A stretch of 64,000 nucleotides of DNA, taken from the NCBI GenBank assembly GCA_015099395.1, contig AP024096.1, positions 8,721,485 to 8,785,484 of the forward strand, in the 5' to 3' direction. Shown piece by piece: positions 54,645 to 64,000 of the stretch. Within the stretch, counting starts at the first letter, position 1. Every line of letters starts with the position of its first letter. Both the position numbers and the translations under genes were made by a program. The DNA comes from Ktedonobacteria bacterium brp13. GTDB lineage: Bacteria; Chloroflexota; Ktedonobacteria; Ktedonobacterales; Ktedonobacteraceae. The notes under the pieces are model-generated. The model saw only the letters and a program-made list of their open reading frames with translations. It did not search any database and was not told the origin of the DNA.

Positions 54645-56633
54645 ATGATCGAGATTACCAGGCTTCTTATCGCCAATCGGGGTGAGATCGCACGCCGGAT
54701 CATGCGTACTGCTCGCGAAATGGGCTTGCGTACCGTTGCCGTTTACTCTGAGCCAGATCGCGACGCGCCGTACGTGCTTGAGGCTGACGTTGCGGTACCC
54801 CTCTCAGGCTCGTCGGCTACTGAGTCGTACCTTGATCAGGGCCAGATACTTGCAGCAGCACGAAAGACAGGAGCAGACGCAATCCACCCTGGCTATGGTT
54901 TCCTGGCAGAAAACGCCACATTTGCCGAAGCTTGTGTGAAGGCCGGGCTCATCTGGATTGGTCCACCGCCAGATGCCATGCGCAAAATGGGCTTCAAAAT
55001 CGTTGCAAAAGGGATCGCCTGCGATGCCGGAGTCCCTGTCGCTCCAGATGAGGTGATCACCACCGACGACAGAACTGATTGGGAGATGGCAGCCCGTTTG
55101 GTAGGATATCCCCTGCTGGTGAAGGCGAATGCTGGCGGCGGTGGAAAAGGCATGCGGCTGGTAGAAAACTCGGCTGAGCTTGCTGATGCCATCACCGTCG
55201 CACGCCGCGAAGCGAAGAGTTCTTTTGGTGATGCAACAGTGTTTTTGGAGCGCTATCTGCCCTCTCCACGGCATGTCGAGATGCAAATCTTTGCCGATAT
55301 GCACAGCAACGTTATCCACCTTTACGAACGAGAGTGTTCGATTCAGCGCCGCTACCAGAAGGTGGTCGAGGAGGCGCCCTCGCCAGCCATTTCACCTGAG
55401 CTACGAGAACGGATGGGCGAGGCTTCAGTCGCGCTGGTGCGGGCTATCGGCTATGTTGGCGCGGGCACCATCGAGTACCTCGTAGATGAAGATCGGTTCT
55501 ATTTTCTCGAGATGAACACCCGCCTCCAGGTGGAGCACCCGGTAACCGAAAGCATCACCAACCTGGATCTAGTTCGGCTACAGATCCAGGTCGCCCGTGG
55601 GGAACCCCTCCCCATGCGGCAGCATGAGGTTATCTGCCAGGGGCATGCCATCGAAGTGCGCCTCTACGCTGAGGATCCGAGCGATGGTTTCCTTCCAACC
55701 TTCGGATGCCTCGAATGTTTTGAGCCAGGATCTACCCCTGGCATACGCTACGATGCCGGGGTCATAAGCGGATCCCAGGTGACCACGCACTACGATCCGA
55801 TGCTGGCAAAGGTCATCGCACATGCGCCCACCCGTACAGAGGCTGCATACCGCCTAGCGAGGGCACTCAATGAGATGCGTTTACATGGCATCCGCACGAA
55901 CCGTGACTTCCTCTCTGCAATACTCATCCACCGCGACTTCCTCGCAGGTGACACGCGCACAGACTTTGTGAGCAAACACCCTGAACTGCTCCGCGCACAG
56001 CCGACCGAGGCTACTCGCGCTGCACATTTGCTGGCTTGTATAGCTGTGCTGGCGCATCGCCAGCGACTCTCTGCCCCTGTGCAGTCCTTCGCGCCGAGCG
56101 GCTGGCGCAATGTGCGCGCCAGTGGCCAGCGCATTACCTTCGAAACAAGCGACGGCGAAACAATCCGGGTTGACTACGTCTTTGACACCGAGAAGCAGCC
56201 TATGCGGCTTACCACCACACTGGGAGAGCGCACCCTGCAAGCTGAGGTGCTTTCGCTGGACGAAAGGAGCACGCGCCTGGTCCTTGATGGCATTCACTAC
56301 GCCTGCAGTGTCAACTGCGTGGGCAACGCAGTCTATGCCAACAGCGCCGGTGGCCAAACAGAGTTGCGCGAGCAGCCTCGTTTAGTAGAACCGGAGGCTG
56401 AAGCAACAGCGGGGGGACCGACCTCCCGACTGCCAGGGTCTATCTCTGCTGTCATGGTAGCGCCAGGGGATCGCGTCGAGGCAGGGCAAACGCTGGTAAT
56501 GATGGAGGCTATGAAGATGGAACATCGCATCACAGCCGCCACCAACTCTGTGGTGGAGAAGATACTGGTCAAGGTGGGGGACACGGTGAGTGCCCACCAG
56601 TTGCTCGTCGTTCTCGCGGAGGCCGCCGAGTAA
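54645..56633 (+). CDS. Acyl-CoA carboxylase alpha subunit (biotin carboxylase + biotin carrier)
   Basis: 662 residues from ATG 54645; an upstream in-frame ATG at 54618 overlaps the beta gene. Biotin carboxylase: LLIANRGEIARRIMRTAREMG, GADAIHPGYGFLAENATFAEA, ATP-grasp KANAGGGGKGMR (about residues 160-175), FLEMNTRLQVEHPVTE. The C terminus carries a biotinyl domain with MEAMKMEHR (Lys624). It loads CO2 onto biotin for the beta subunit. Length agrees with MccA/AtuF. A hydratase gene (LiuC/AtuE) expected for the next step is not in the operon. Confidence 0.9.
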   Translation: MIEITRLLIANRGEIARRIMRTAREMGLRTVAVYSEPDRDAPYVLEADVAVPLSGSSATESYLDQGQILAAARKTGADAIHPGYGFLAENATFAEACVKAGLIWIGPPPDAMRKMGFKIVAKGIACDAGVPVAPDEVITTDDRTDWEMAARLVGYPLLVKANAGGGGKGMRLVENSAELADAITVARREAKSSFGDATVFLERYLPSPRHVEMQIFADMHSNVIHLYERECSIQRRYQKVVEEAPSPAISPELRERMGEASVALVRAIGYVGAGTIEYLVDEDRFYFLEMNTRLQVEHPVTESITNLDLVRLQIQVARGEPLPMRQHEVICQGHAIEVRLYAEDPSDGFLPTFGCLECFEPGSTPGIRYDAGVISGSQVTTHYDPMLAKVIAHAPTRTEAAYRLARALNEMRLHGIRTNRDFLSAILIHRDFLAGDTRTDFVSKHPELLRAQPTEATRAAHLLACIAVLAHRQRLSAPVQSFAPSGWRNVRASGQRITFETSDGETIRVDYVFDTEKQPMRLTTTLGERTLQAEVLSLDERSTRLVLDGIHYACSVNCVGNAVYANSAGGQTELREQPRLVEPEAEATAGGPTSRLPGSISAVMVAPGDRVEAGQTLVMMEAMKMEHRITAATNSVVEKILVKVGDTVSAHQLLVVLAEAAE

Positions 56634-56791
56634 AAGCGTTCGATCGTAAGGTGACGCTGTGCTGGTGGTGATGGCGAAGATTAGAGGGCACAGGCTCTGT
56701 CAGAACTCAGAGAGAGGCTTGTCCTGGAGATTGTTTGCGAGGTATGATGAGAACTATTAAGAACCATTACCGATCGGAGAAGGAGTGATTC

Positions 56792-56944
56792 ATGCATTGC
56801 CCATACTGCGCCTCAGTCACGACCAAAGATCAAACCACCTACTATGATCGGCAATTTTTGGTGTGCCGAACAGATGATGTCTGGATGCGGGTTGAAACAC
56901 CTCAGAAGCACGGATCACAAGCACTTCCAAGCAGTCACCACTAG
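56792..56944 (+). pseudogene. Zinc-finger N terminus of an IS transposase, truncated
   Basis: A 50-codon frame starts after GGAGAAGGAGTG. It begins MHCPYCASVTTKDQTTYYDRQ, like the CPxC zinc-finger start of IS1/IS6-type transposases, but leaves the family pattern after LVCR and stops. No catalytic part follows. The 56634-57060 gap holds nothing else recognisable. Confidence 0.45.
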
Positions 56945-57060
56945 CTATCTTTCCTGCGTTTGAGCCCCAATGTGCTGAATGTGCTGACAGAGAAACAAAC
57001 AATCGTGATCGCCAGGTGCAGCTGGCGGCCAGTCGTCACGATTGAAAGGAGCGAACGAGG

Positions 57061-57537
57061 ATGAACGATCAGAAGCAAGCCGCAAGCGAGGACAAGGTTC
57101 GCTACGTGGAGGAGCTCGCGTCAGCCGAAGCGTATCCGGAGGGCGATTACTGGTTAACGCTCACCGATGCTGCACGCGTCACGAAGCGGCAGGACAAGAC
57201 GATCCGCGACTGGGTGCAGCAGGGGAAGTTGCCGGTGCGACCGGTGCATCTGGGGATCAACAAACGGACCCGGCAGGTGCGGGCCAGCGATCTGGCGCAG
57301 CTGACGCCGATCCTCGACCAGACAGCAGCGATCACCACTGAGGCCGGCCAGATCTATCTGACCAGCATTCCCGGCGAGATGCAGCAGATCCGCACCATGC
57401 ACGAGGTGCTGCTCGCAGAGGCTGCGCGTCTCCAGCAGGAAGTTGAGGGTGCCCGTCAGAATTTCGCATGGAAGAGACAGAAGGAAGAGGGATGTGGTCA
57501 GATTTTTGTGCATCTCGACGAGGAAGCCTATCAATAG
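57061..57537 (+). CDS. Excisionase-like helix-turn-helix protein
   Basis: 158 residues, start behind AAAGGAGCGAACGAGG. The helix-turn-helix lies at about residues 33-80 (LTLTDAARVTKRQDKTIRDWVQQGKLPVRP, with VRASDLAQL as the wing end). A helical region (TMHEVLLAEAARLQQEVEG) follows, suitable for dimerisation. It is likely a regulator or excision factor of a mobile element. It resembles in plan the 40309 protein but is not the same family copy. Confidence 0.65.
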   Translation: MNDQKQAASEDKVRYVEELASAEAYPEGDYWLTLTDAARVTKRQDKTIRDWVQQGKLPVRPVHLGINKRTRQVRASDLAQLTPILDQTAAITTEAGQIYLTSIPGEMQQIRTMHEVLLAEAARLQQEVEGARQNFAWKRQKEEGCGQIFVHLDEEAYQ

Positions 57538-57623
57538 TAGACTGGGAGTGGGAGCGAGTCGCGCAAACTAGACTGAGAGTCTGTAGAAAAAAGTGGTGCA
57601 AGCTACTTACCAGTGGTAAACTT

Positions 57624-57779
57624 ATGAGTATGACAGCAAGAAAAACGTACACGACTGATCTGAGCGATCTGGAGTGACGAGTCATTGAACCACTTCTGCC
57701 TGGACCGAAACGTTTGGGGCGCAAATACAAGCGATCGTTCGAGGACAGCGAAGCCATGATCCGGTTGATGCTTGCATGA
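57624..57779 (+). pseudogene. IS5/IS4-type transposase N-terminal remnant
   Basis: From ATG 57624 the frame reads TARKTYTTDLSDLE, then an in-frame TGA, then RVIEPLLPGPKRLGRKYK and FEDSEAMIRLML to a second stop. Intact members read YxTDLTDxQWxLIEPLLP, so this is a decayed start of a transposase. Nothing further downstream is homologous. 57780-57925 is the leader of the next gene. Confidence 0.6.
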
Positions 57780-57925
57780 CTCGCACGCAAGCATCAAGCC
57801 GAACAACAGAAACACTCTTAGAATCTCTGATATCTTAACAGCTTGATTGTTCATTTCTGTGCTCGAAGTCAAAAGGAGTAGTCAACATTGTTTCTCTCAA
57901 GAGCGAGCCTGATAAGGAGATACGT

Positions 57926-58690
57926 ATGGAACCATCTCGCTATCGCATATTCGATAGCCATATGCATATTATCGATCCACACTTCCCTCTCATCCCTAAC
58001 CAGGGGTATTTGCCCAATTATTTCACCTGCGAGGATTATCATGCACGCACCGCAGCCTTTGAGGTCATCGGTGGAGCAATCGTCTCAGGATCGTTTCAAG
58101 GGATCGACCAGACCTATCTGCTTGAGTCCCTCAAGCGCCTTGGCCCCGGCTTCGTTGGCGTGACTCAGTTCCCCGCAACTACTCCAGACGAGCAAATCCT
58201 TGAGCTGAACGCGGCAGGAGTACGTGCCATCCGGTTTAATCTGCGCCGTGGTGGCCCAGAAGCACTGGATCAGCTTGAAGAGATGGCTCGGCGTGTCTTT
58301 GATCTCGCCGGATGGCATACAGAGTTGTATGTTGATGCCAGAGATTTACCAGAGCTTGAGTCATGTGTGCTTGCTTTGCCAAAGGTGAGTATCGACCACT
58401 TGGGCCTCTCGAAAGAGGGTTTCAAGACGCTCCTCAGACTCATTGAGGGCGGAGTATATGTCAAAGCGACTGGCTTTGGGCGAGTTGATTTCGATGTCTC
58501 AGAAGCCCTACACGCCATCTATGCACGCAATCCAGCAGCTCTGCTCTTTGGCACGGACTTGCCCTCTCCACGGGCACCACGTCCTTTCCTCGATACAGAT
58601 GTTGCACTGGTAGTGGAAACACTTGGTGAACAGAGAGGCAATCAGGTGCTCTACGAGAATGCGCTCTCCTTTTATGGGGTGACGGCTTAA
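57926..58690 (+). CDS. Amidohydrolase-family (PDC/ACMSD-like) TIM-barrel hydrolase
   Basis: 254 residues, start ATG 57926 with AAGGAG 14 nt upstream. Metal-binding HxH is in IFDSHMHIIDPH (residues 8-19); the barrel continues with FVGVTQFPATTPD, VRAIRFNLRRGG, VSIDHLGLSKEG (His) and ALLFGTDLPSPRA (Asp). This is the amidohydrolase_2 (2-pyrone-4,6-dicarboxylate hydrolase / decarboxylase) pattern. It could act on a lactone or dicarboxylate. It is monocistronic. Confidence 0.85.
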   Translation: MEPSRYRIFDSHMHIIDPHFPLIPNQGYLPNYFTCEDYHARTAAFEVIGGAIVSGSFQGIDQTYLLESLKRLGPGFVGVTQFPATTPDEQILELNAAGVRAIRFNLRRGGPEALDQLEEMARRVFDLAGWHTELYVDARDLPELESCVLALPKVSIDHLGLSKEGFKTLLRLIEGGVYVKATGFGRVDFDVSEALHAIYARNPAALLFGTDLPSPRAPRPFLDTDVALVVETLGEQRGNQVLYENALSFYGVTA

Positions 58691-58931
58691 AGGTTTTTTT
58701 GCTGAAAGGCTGTTACTTTCTGGGAGCAGGGCCTGGAGTGGTTTAATGCTTTGTCATTCCAGGCCACTCACGTCGATCGTTTCCGTCTTTCTGGCTTGTC
58801 ATCGTAAATCTGAGAGATTCCAACAAACTTTTTTTACAAGCACTGAGAAAAACGGAGCCTGATGAGAAACGAGAGGAAGAGTAAAGCAATGATAAGACGC
58901 GCCATTGTTCTTTTCCCAAAGCTTGCACAGA

Positions 58932-59247
58932 TAGGCCTAAAATGCGCGAAGCTGTCATGAAGTGCAAAGTAGCCTCTGGACAGCTTCTTGTTGTCTCATC
59001 GTGATACCTCTTTCGCCCTCTTCTATCCTGCCTTGAATGGCTTTTTCTGTGAGAATAACTCGTACGAGAAATCTGGTACTAGATACAAAAATCTAGGACG
59101 AGTTGAACACCTGTAAAACTGTTGTGTTGGTGTCCGGTAGAACAGTTAGAAGGAGTGATGACGAGCAATCATCAAGGCAGAAACGGGAAATCATCAAGCT
59201 GACTGTCCACTTTGCACTTCATGACAGCTTCGCGCATTTTAGGCCTA
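58932..59247. repeat. MITE-like element with 39-bp perfect inverted arms
   Basis: 58932-58970 (TAGGCCTAAAATGCGCG... AAGTGCAAAGT) is the exact reverse complement of 59209-59247. The 238 bp between have no open frame of note. It is short, palindromic and non-coding, hence a non-autonomous element. The rest of the 58691-59564 gap has no supported gene. Confidence 0.7.
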
Positions 59248-59564
59248 CTTGACAGATTCCCCGTTGTCCATTATAGTTAAGTACATGCTTAACTATATCA
59301 AGCTCGATCTCATCTTCCACGCGCTGGCAGACCCAGCCCGACCCACGAATTGCGCAATGAGATTGCTGAAGAGCTTCTCTTGATCTGATGAGCGAAAATC
59401 GTGCAGGACAGGACGTTGATCCTGTGAGAGAAAGTAGAAACAGAGGGTAAAAAGGGGCAGAAGATGGGAGAAATTGAGGAACAGCCAGAAAAAAAGCCAC
59501 GAGATTCCACTCGGAGAAGCAAGCCAGTCTGAGCAGAGAGAATCCGACGGTCGTCGAGACGGTG

Positions 59565-61481
59565 TTACGCGGTCGCCAAACCTAGAGAGGTGGCAAAGCC
59601 TTCTGGGACACCGAAGAGTCTGATTGTCACCCGGCTCGCTGTTGGGGCTCGCGCGTTGCGAGCAAACCGCTCTTGAAAGTCAAGACGAGAATGTGCGCGC
59701 TGGGCACGAGACAGGAGCACAGGCACGGGCTCCGGGTTAGCAGTGAGACCCTGCTCTGCCTGCACCTCCACCCGTTGGGAACGCAGCAGTTGCTTGCACG
59801 CCCTTCGATGGTGCCGACGACTCCAATCACGCCAAAGCAGGGGTGCGGAACCGACGACGAGGGGATGCAGCAGCACACTCACCTGACGAGGCTTGGCGGT
59901 GGTGCTGCCCTGCCATTGACACTGTTCACGGAGAGGGCAGGGACGACAACTGCGGATGCTGGCCGCATAGACCACGCGTAGGCTCCCGTCAGCTTCTCCG
60001 CGCCGCTCATGCGCCACCAGCGATTGGCCAGCCGGACAGCGCAGCGTCCCATCTGGTTGAAGGGCAAAGTCTTGACCCGAGAAGCGGCCTGCTTTCCAGG
60101 GCAGAGCCACGGCTGCTGGCCCATACCCCTGAGAGGAAGAAGGCGAGTTCGTCGCCTCTTTGTGCACAGGCGGGAGAGCAGGAGCAAATTCGGTGGTACG
60201 CACCGGATCAGGCTCAAGCTGGTGTCCCAATTCCAGGCGCAGATTCCAGACCCACTGCGAGACGATCTGCCAGGCTTCTTGTCCGCAGGCGGCATGAGAA
60301 CACCAACGATCGGGATCTTGTTCGCGCTCTTCATCCGAGAGTGCCGTTTCAAAAGAACCACGATGCAGATACAATGCGACCACATCAGATGCCGTAAAGG
60401 CTTCTTGCGGCATCTTCGTCAAAAATAGCTCGTAGATCAACCCATCGCGTTCAACGCCAATTTTTTGCTTTTTCGAGCCTTTCAGATGCGTGGCTACCAC
60501 GAGGCGGTAGTGTTGCCCGTTGGGGCCCACTGGCACATCAGGGCAGTCATAGAGCGTGCGGACCAGAGCACTTTCCGGTAAGGTGAACTGCTGATCGGCA
60601 GGCAAGTACAAGCGGGTCTGCACGACAGGCAGATCCAGGAGCCCATACGCTTTGCTACGCATAACGAACGGCATCCCGAGCAGGTCGGCCAAAACCGCTC
60701 CTGTTCCATAGAGACCATCAAGCCGCAGCAGTGCGCACGAATCTTTCAACTGGTGCGCCCGCAGATACGATTGGATCGCCTCCACCGCTCGGCGCAATTC
60801 CTTGCGGTACTCGCCGTTGCCCCGATTGCCAAACGAGCCGAGCCACTGGTAGGAATGCGCTTGCAAAACGGTCGTGCGCGTCCGCACAACTTCCCCTCGT
60901 TTGCGGCCCGTGTAACCTGGAGCACAGAGCCCATCCAATCGACGATGGGGAAGAGGCAACGGTGAACCCTTTGGTAAAGCTCGCTGCCGAGCCGCTTCAC
61001 GGGTTCCGTCAATATCGAAGACTTTCCAGAGTTTGCCTGTGCGGTCGCTCAGCCCACAAGGCTGCGGCTCAACGTCTGCTCGCCGCTTCAGCAGATCGTT
61101 GAGAAAAAGTGTGCGTAAAGCTTCCACTGGCTCGGGTGTCAGTGCCGCTAAAAAACGGGAGAGCGCCGAACGAGAGGGGAGTCGATCACGCTCAAATACA
61201 GCCATGAAGGCGACTGCGAATGGCCGGAGTCTCTCGTAAAACTCTTCCAGTGTGTGCTCGCCACTGATGGCATACCCGAAAAGCACGGCTACAAAATCGA
61301 TCACCTCATAGTGTCCGAAACGCCGCCGTGCAAAGTGTACATGCTCGCTGATCTTCGTCAGGATGCCGTGTTTGCGAAGATAGGCTGCCATCAGCGCCAC
61401 TTCGCCAAACCAGCAAGGAGTTGAGGGAACAGACTCCGATGTGCTCTGGATAATTACCGATTCGTCGGCGATACTGGTCAT
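59565..61481 (-). CDS. IS transposase with DDE_Tnp_1 / IS1182-like plan
   Basis: 638 residues from ATG 61481, fixed by AAGGAGG seven bases upstream. The N-terminal DUF772-like region (VIDFVAVLFGYAISGEHTLEEFYERL, RSALSRFLAAL) precedes a core with KVFDIDGTREAARQRAL (first Asp) and LLRLDGLYGTG (second Asp). The family YRQR-type segment is represented by LYLHRGSFETAL. The C terminus holds a Cys cluster (RCPAGQSLV, CRPCPLREQC). It seems intact. Terminal repeats were not resolved. IS4/IS1182-like is the best assignment. Confidence 0.75.
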   Translation of the reverse strand: MTSIADESVIIQSTSESVPSTPCWFGEVALMAAYLRKHGILTKISEHVHFARRRFGHYEVIDFVAVLFGYAISGEHTLEEFYERLRPFAVAFMAVFERDRLPSRSALSRFLAALTPEPVEALRTLFLNDLLKRRADVEPQPCGLSDRTGKLWKVFDIDGTREAARQRALPKGSPLPLPHRRLDGLCAPGYTGRKRGEVVRTRTTVLQAHSYQWLGSFGNRGNGEYRKELRRAVEAIQSYLRAHQLKDSCALLRLDGLYGTGAVLADLLGMPFVMRSKAYGLLDLPVVQTRLYLPADQQFTLPESALVRTLYDCPDVPVGPNGQHYRLVVATHLKGSKKQKIGVERDGLIYELFLTKMPQEAFTASDVVALYLHRGSFETALSDEEREQDPDRWCSHAACGQEAWQIVSQWVWNLRLELGHQLEPDPVRTTEFAPALPPVHKEATNSPSSSQGYGPAAVALPWKAGRFSGQDFALQPDGTLRCPAGQSLVAHERRGEADGSLRVVYAASIRSCRPCPLREQCQWQGSTTAKPRQVSVLLHPLVVGSAPLLWRDWSRRHHRRACKQLLRSQRVEVQAEQGLTANPEPVPVLLSRAQRAHSRLDFQERFARNARAPTASRVTIRLFGVPEGFATSLGLATA

Positions 61482-61535
61482 AGGTGCCTCCTTGATGGGA
61501 ATATATTGGTTCTTTTCCCTCAATGAGGCACATTT

Positions 61536-62034
61536 TTAAGCTTGACTGCCACTAGGTGTTATCTCGTTGCGCAATCCGTGGGTCTGTAGGGCCACAAGAC
61601 GCTGGAGAAACGCCCGTCGTTGTTCCAGGAGAGAGACCACTTCTCCCATGGTGCGGCGAGGACGGAGGTAGTTGCGCAATTCGTCGAAAGCACAGCAAAA
61701 ACGTGCCGCTGCTTCAATTGTTCCAAAGCCGCGCATGGGATAGTACCGCTGTTTGATGCCTCGGTGGTCTTGCTCCAGACGATTGTTGAGGTACTTGTTG
61801 GTCCGATGCTGGACATTCTTGCCCATTGTCTCGCTTATAGCTCGTGGGTAGGAACGGTGCCCATCTGTCGTGACAGACTGTGGTGTATGGCCAACCACAG
61901 CAACCGCCTGCTTGAAGAACTGCTGAGCTGCCTCCATATTCCGTTTCTCGCTCAACATGGAATCGACCAAATTGCCATCGTGGTCGATCGCTCGATACAA
62001 ATAGCACCACTTCCCATGCACTTTGACATAGGTG
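61536..62034 (-). pseudogene. IS6-family transposase, N-terminally truncated
   Basis: Homology starts at TYVKVHGKWCYLYRAIDHDG (62034) immediately after the missing first catalytic Asp, and runs through SVTTDGHRSYPRAI (second Asp) and NNRLEQDHRGIKQRYYPMRGF (Glu) to a normal end. The N-terminal third is absent, replaced by the end of the neighbouring IS. It is different from the 41141 transposase. Confidence 0.85.
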
Positions 62035-62049
62035 AGGGCATTTCCTAAC

Positions 62050-63128
62050 TCATAAGCCCTCCCACATATGAGCTAAAACGCGTTTGGGAGAGCGGATGAG
62101 ATCGGGACGACCTGCCTGTTGGGCCGCAAGAGCGACGATGATGGTGGCCGTGTAGGTCAGGGCAACTTGCCGAACCATGGTGGACCAGCCGCTAAGAGGA
62201 GGACGTTGGAGTCGAAAAAAGAGGAAGACGCGGCCAAAGAAGCGTTCAATACCACTGCGCTTGCCCAACTCCTCTTTGGTCCAGGTGGGAGGCAAACAGG
62301 AGCGATTTTTCTGCCGTTTGGGGTTCCAAGGAATGACCGCCACCGCACCCAAAACGGAGTGAATCCAGGCAATAAGCTTCAAGCCCCAATAGGCAGCATC
62401 CAAACGGATGACACTCGGACGGATGTGATACAAACGCACCGCCCATGCCAACAGTGGTTGAGCGAAGGGGGCATCATGGCTGTTGGCAGGAGACAGGAGA
62501 AAGAAGAGAGGTAGGCCCGATCCACGACACATCAGCGTATGGACGCGATAGCCGCGTAAAAGCGGGCGAGGATGCTGAGCTGGGCATGCCCAAAAGCAGC
62601 ATCGGGGTCGGCGCGGCGCCAGGCAAGGATGGGTGCACTATCGATAATCAAATCGCGGGCACCAATGAGCCGATAACGGATGGCGGTAAGCACGCTGAGC
62701 ACGAAAAGCGCTTCGGGTAGTGGTGCGCCGCCCTGTTGCCCACGCTTGCACTGTTGTGATGGACTCGGAATGCGGGGATGGCCATCCTTGCCCAGAGGCA
62801 GGCCGCAGGCCAAGGCCAGAGCAGGCCAATCACGCAACCAGTCGCGCATATCCTGATACGAAAGTCGCCACAGTGTGCGCAAGAGCGCGATGAGCAGTAA
62901 GGACTCTTCACGGTAGGTTCGAGGCGCGCCGCCGGGACCCGCTGGTAAAGGAGGAGGGCACCGGTGATGAGCCAAATGTACAGCGAAACGGCACAGCGCG
63001 AGGAGATGCAATGTCGTAACCAGGGTCAAGGCATCAATATGCAAGGCTGGGCCGAGTCGGGCTTGCTCACGATGGTATGCAGGTGGGGGCACAGGTATCT
63101 GTTCGTTCACGGTCGTAGGCTTCATCAA
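62050..63128 (-). pseudogene. IS4/ISNCY-like transposase, frameshifted
   Basis: The front (ATG 63128, MKPTTVNEQIPVPPPAYH) runs through YREESLLLIALLRTLWRLSYQDMRDWL and LIIDSAPILAWRRADPDAAFGHA (first Asp). It then leaves frame near 62575-62590. The other frame continues HPRPLLRGYRVHTLMCRGSGLPLFFLLSPANSHDA (part), VIRLDAAYWGL (second Asp) and RSGIERFFGRVFLFF (Glu) to 62050. Together about 358 residues. A single indel explains the break. Confidence 0.75.
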
Positions 63129-63165
63129 CTGATCTCCTGGACAAGAGAATGAGCTTCGTTCGGAG

Positions 63166-63994
63166 TTATGAGCGAGGCAATAGCGAAAGCAGCTCCCATT
63201 TCTCGGCAATCGCTTCAGGTGTGGCCATCTCTGCGCCTAAATCAACCTCCGGCCCCACTTGCCAGCGCATCGTCGAGAAATGTCCATCACTGGCCCGCAA
63301 AATCATCCCGGAAACATTGCAGGAACTCGACGCGAGGAAGGCCACGCCAGGCGCGACCTGTTCCGGGCGTCACATTGCTGGTAAATACGCGCGTGGCTGC
63401 AACCGGCGAAATAATGTTGACGCGAATGTTCGCACCAACTCCATTGGCGGTCAGTGCGTTCATCAATCCAAGCTGGGCCGACTTGCCTATCGCATAGCCT
63501 GACAATTCTGGCCGGTCCCCCTCGGTCCACAGCCCAATCCCCGATGAGGTCAACACCACGCGGCCATACTGCTGCTGCTTCATGATTGGAAGGGCAGCTT
63601 GGGCCAACCAGAGAGGGGCGGCCATATGAATATCAAGGATACGCGCCAGCAACTCAGGCGTCATCTCCTCCAGCGGTGTGCGCGCAACCCAGCCGGCGTT
63701 GCTCACCAGAATATCCAGCCTGCCAAAATGCTCCAGCGCGCGTTCAACCACGCGCCGGCAACCCGCACGCGTCTCCAGATTCTCATAACAAGCGATAGCA
63801 CTCCCACCGGTAGCGGTAATCTTGCTCACCACACCATCAGCCACACTCGCATCAAAGCCCTGGCCCTCCAGAGTTACTCCGGCGTCATGTACAACAACAC
63901 GCGCGCCTCGCTCCGCGAGCAGACGCGCGTACGCCTCACCCAGCCCGCGTCCACTGCCGGTCACAACTGCTACCTGATCATCGAAGCGAATCAT
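63166..63994 (-). pseudogene. Short-chain dehydrogenase/reductase, frameshifted near its C terminus
   Basis: From ATG 63994: VAVVTGSGRGLGEAYARLLAERG (NAD(P)-binding TGxxxGxG), LVSNAGW (NAG), VLTSSGIG with Ser, and the catalytic pair in YAIGKSAQLGLM (YxxxK). It leaves frame at about 63374, where GG in CCCGGAACAG seems to carry one extra base. The other frame goes on with AFLASSSCNVSGMILRAS, EMATPEAIAEKWELL and a stop at 63166-63168. Intact it would have about 275 residues, the HSD17B4-like SDR type. Either a recent pseudogene or a base error. Confidence 0.85.
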
Positions 63995-64000
63995 CGGTCT

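Noticed and set aside
59843..60428. Rightward frames of 139-184 codons
   Set aside because: Both are antisense to the C-terminal part of the 59565-61481 transposase and have no recognisable domain.

Overview
The window reads as accessory, repeat-rich chromosome of a large-genome, spore- or filament-forming bacterium. I infer Chloroflexota, class Ktedonobacteria. The reasons are the Tat/lipobox WD40 protein, the PknB-type kinase, the very high load of group II introns, IS elements and tyrosine/serine recombinases, and balanced GC. No rRNA or tRNA gene was seen to confirm this.

Layout. 1-3.7 kb: a flavin-dependent aromatic hydroxylase and a WD40 lipoprotein, separated by palindromic repeats. 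4.1-13.8 kb: one continuous nest of four group II introns. Intron 1 (4104-13775) has intron 2 (5516-12784) inside its reverse transcriptase gene. Intron 2 has intron 3 (6944-9395) inside its own reverse transcriptase gene and intron 4 (about 10327-12731) just after its domain V. Removing the inner introns rebuilds two complete intron-encoded proteins. 14-16.3 kb: a Ser/Thr kinase and a frameshifted RibD/DHFR-like gene. 16.5-24 kb: a DDE element with a tyrosine-recombinase-like accessory gene, a truncated relative, and an IS21 whose istB is split inside the Walker A codons by a 2.6-kb serine-recombinase element. 24.9-26.1 kb: a DAO-type flavoprotein.

26.8-29.7 kb: a cassette bounded by 172-bp inverted repeats that look perfect, carrying an unknown basic protein and a methyltransferase but no transposase. 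30.3-38 kb: an ISL3 element, small immunity-like genes including an SMI1/KNR4 protein, and a Tn554-like tnpA-tnpB pair. 38.3-41 kb: a Cys-containing small ORF with a strong terminator, a GNAT acetyltransferase, a methyltransferase and a helix-turn-helix protein. 41.1-42.5 kb: an IS6 element and a hairpin repeat.

Metabolic part. 42.6-49.7 kb carries a secreted M19/amidohydrolase-like enzyme, an MFS sugar-type transporter and a family 3 glycosidase; the last two are 5 nt apart and probably cotranscribed. 50.1-56.6 kb is an AtuA-type cluster (AtuA, small AtuA-associated protein, acyl-CoA dehydrogenase, biotin-dependent acyl-CoA carboxylase beta and alpha) for a branched or terpenoid acyl-CoA. 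57-64 kb returns to IS debris around an amidohydrolase and ends in a frameshifted SDR gene. Several genes (DHFR-like, ISL3, IS4-like, SDR) each carry what looks like one single-base indel, so either decay or base-calling errors should be kept in mind.
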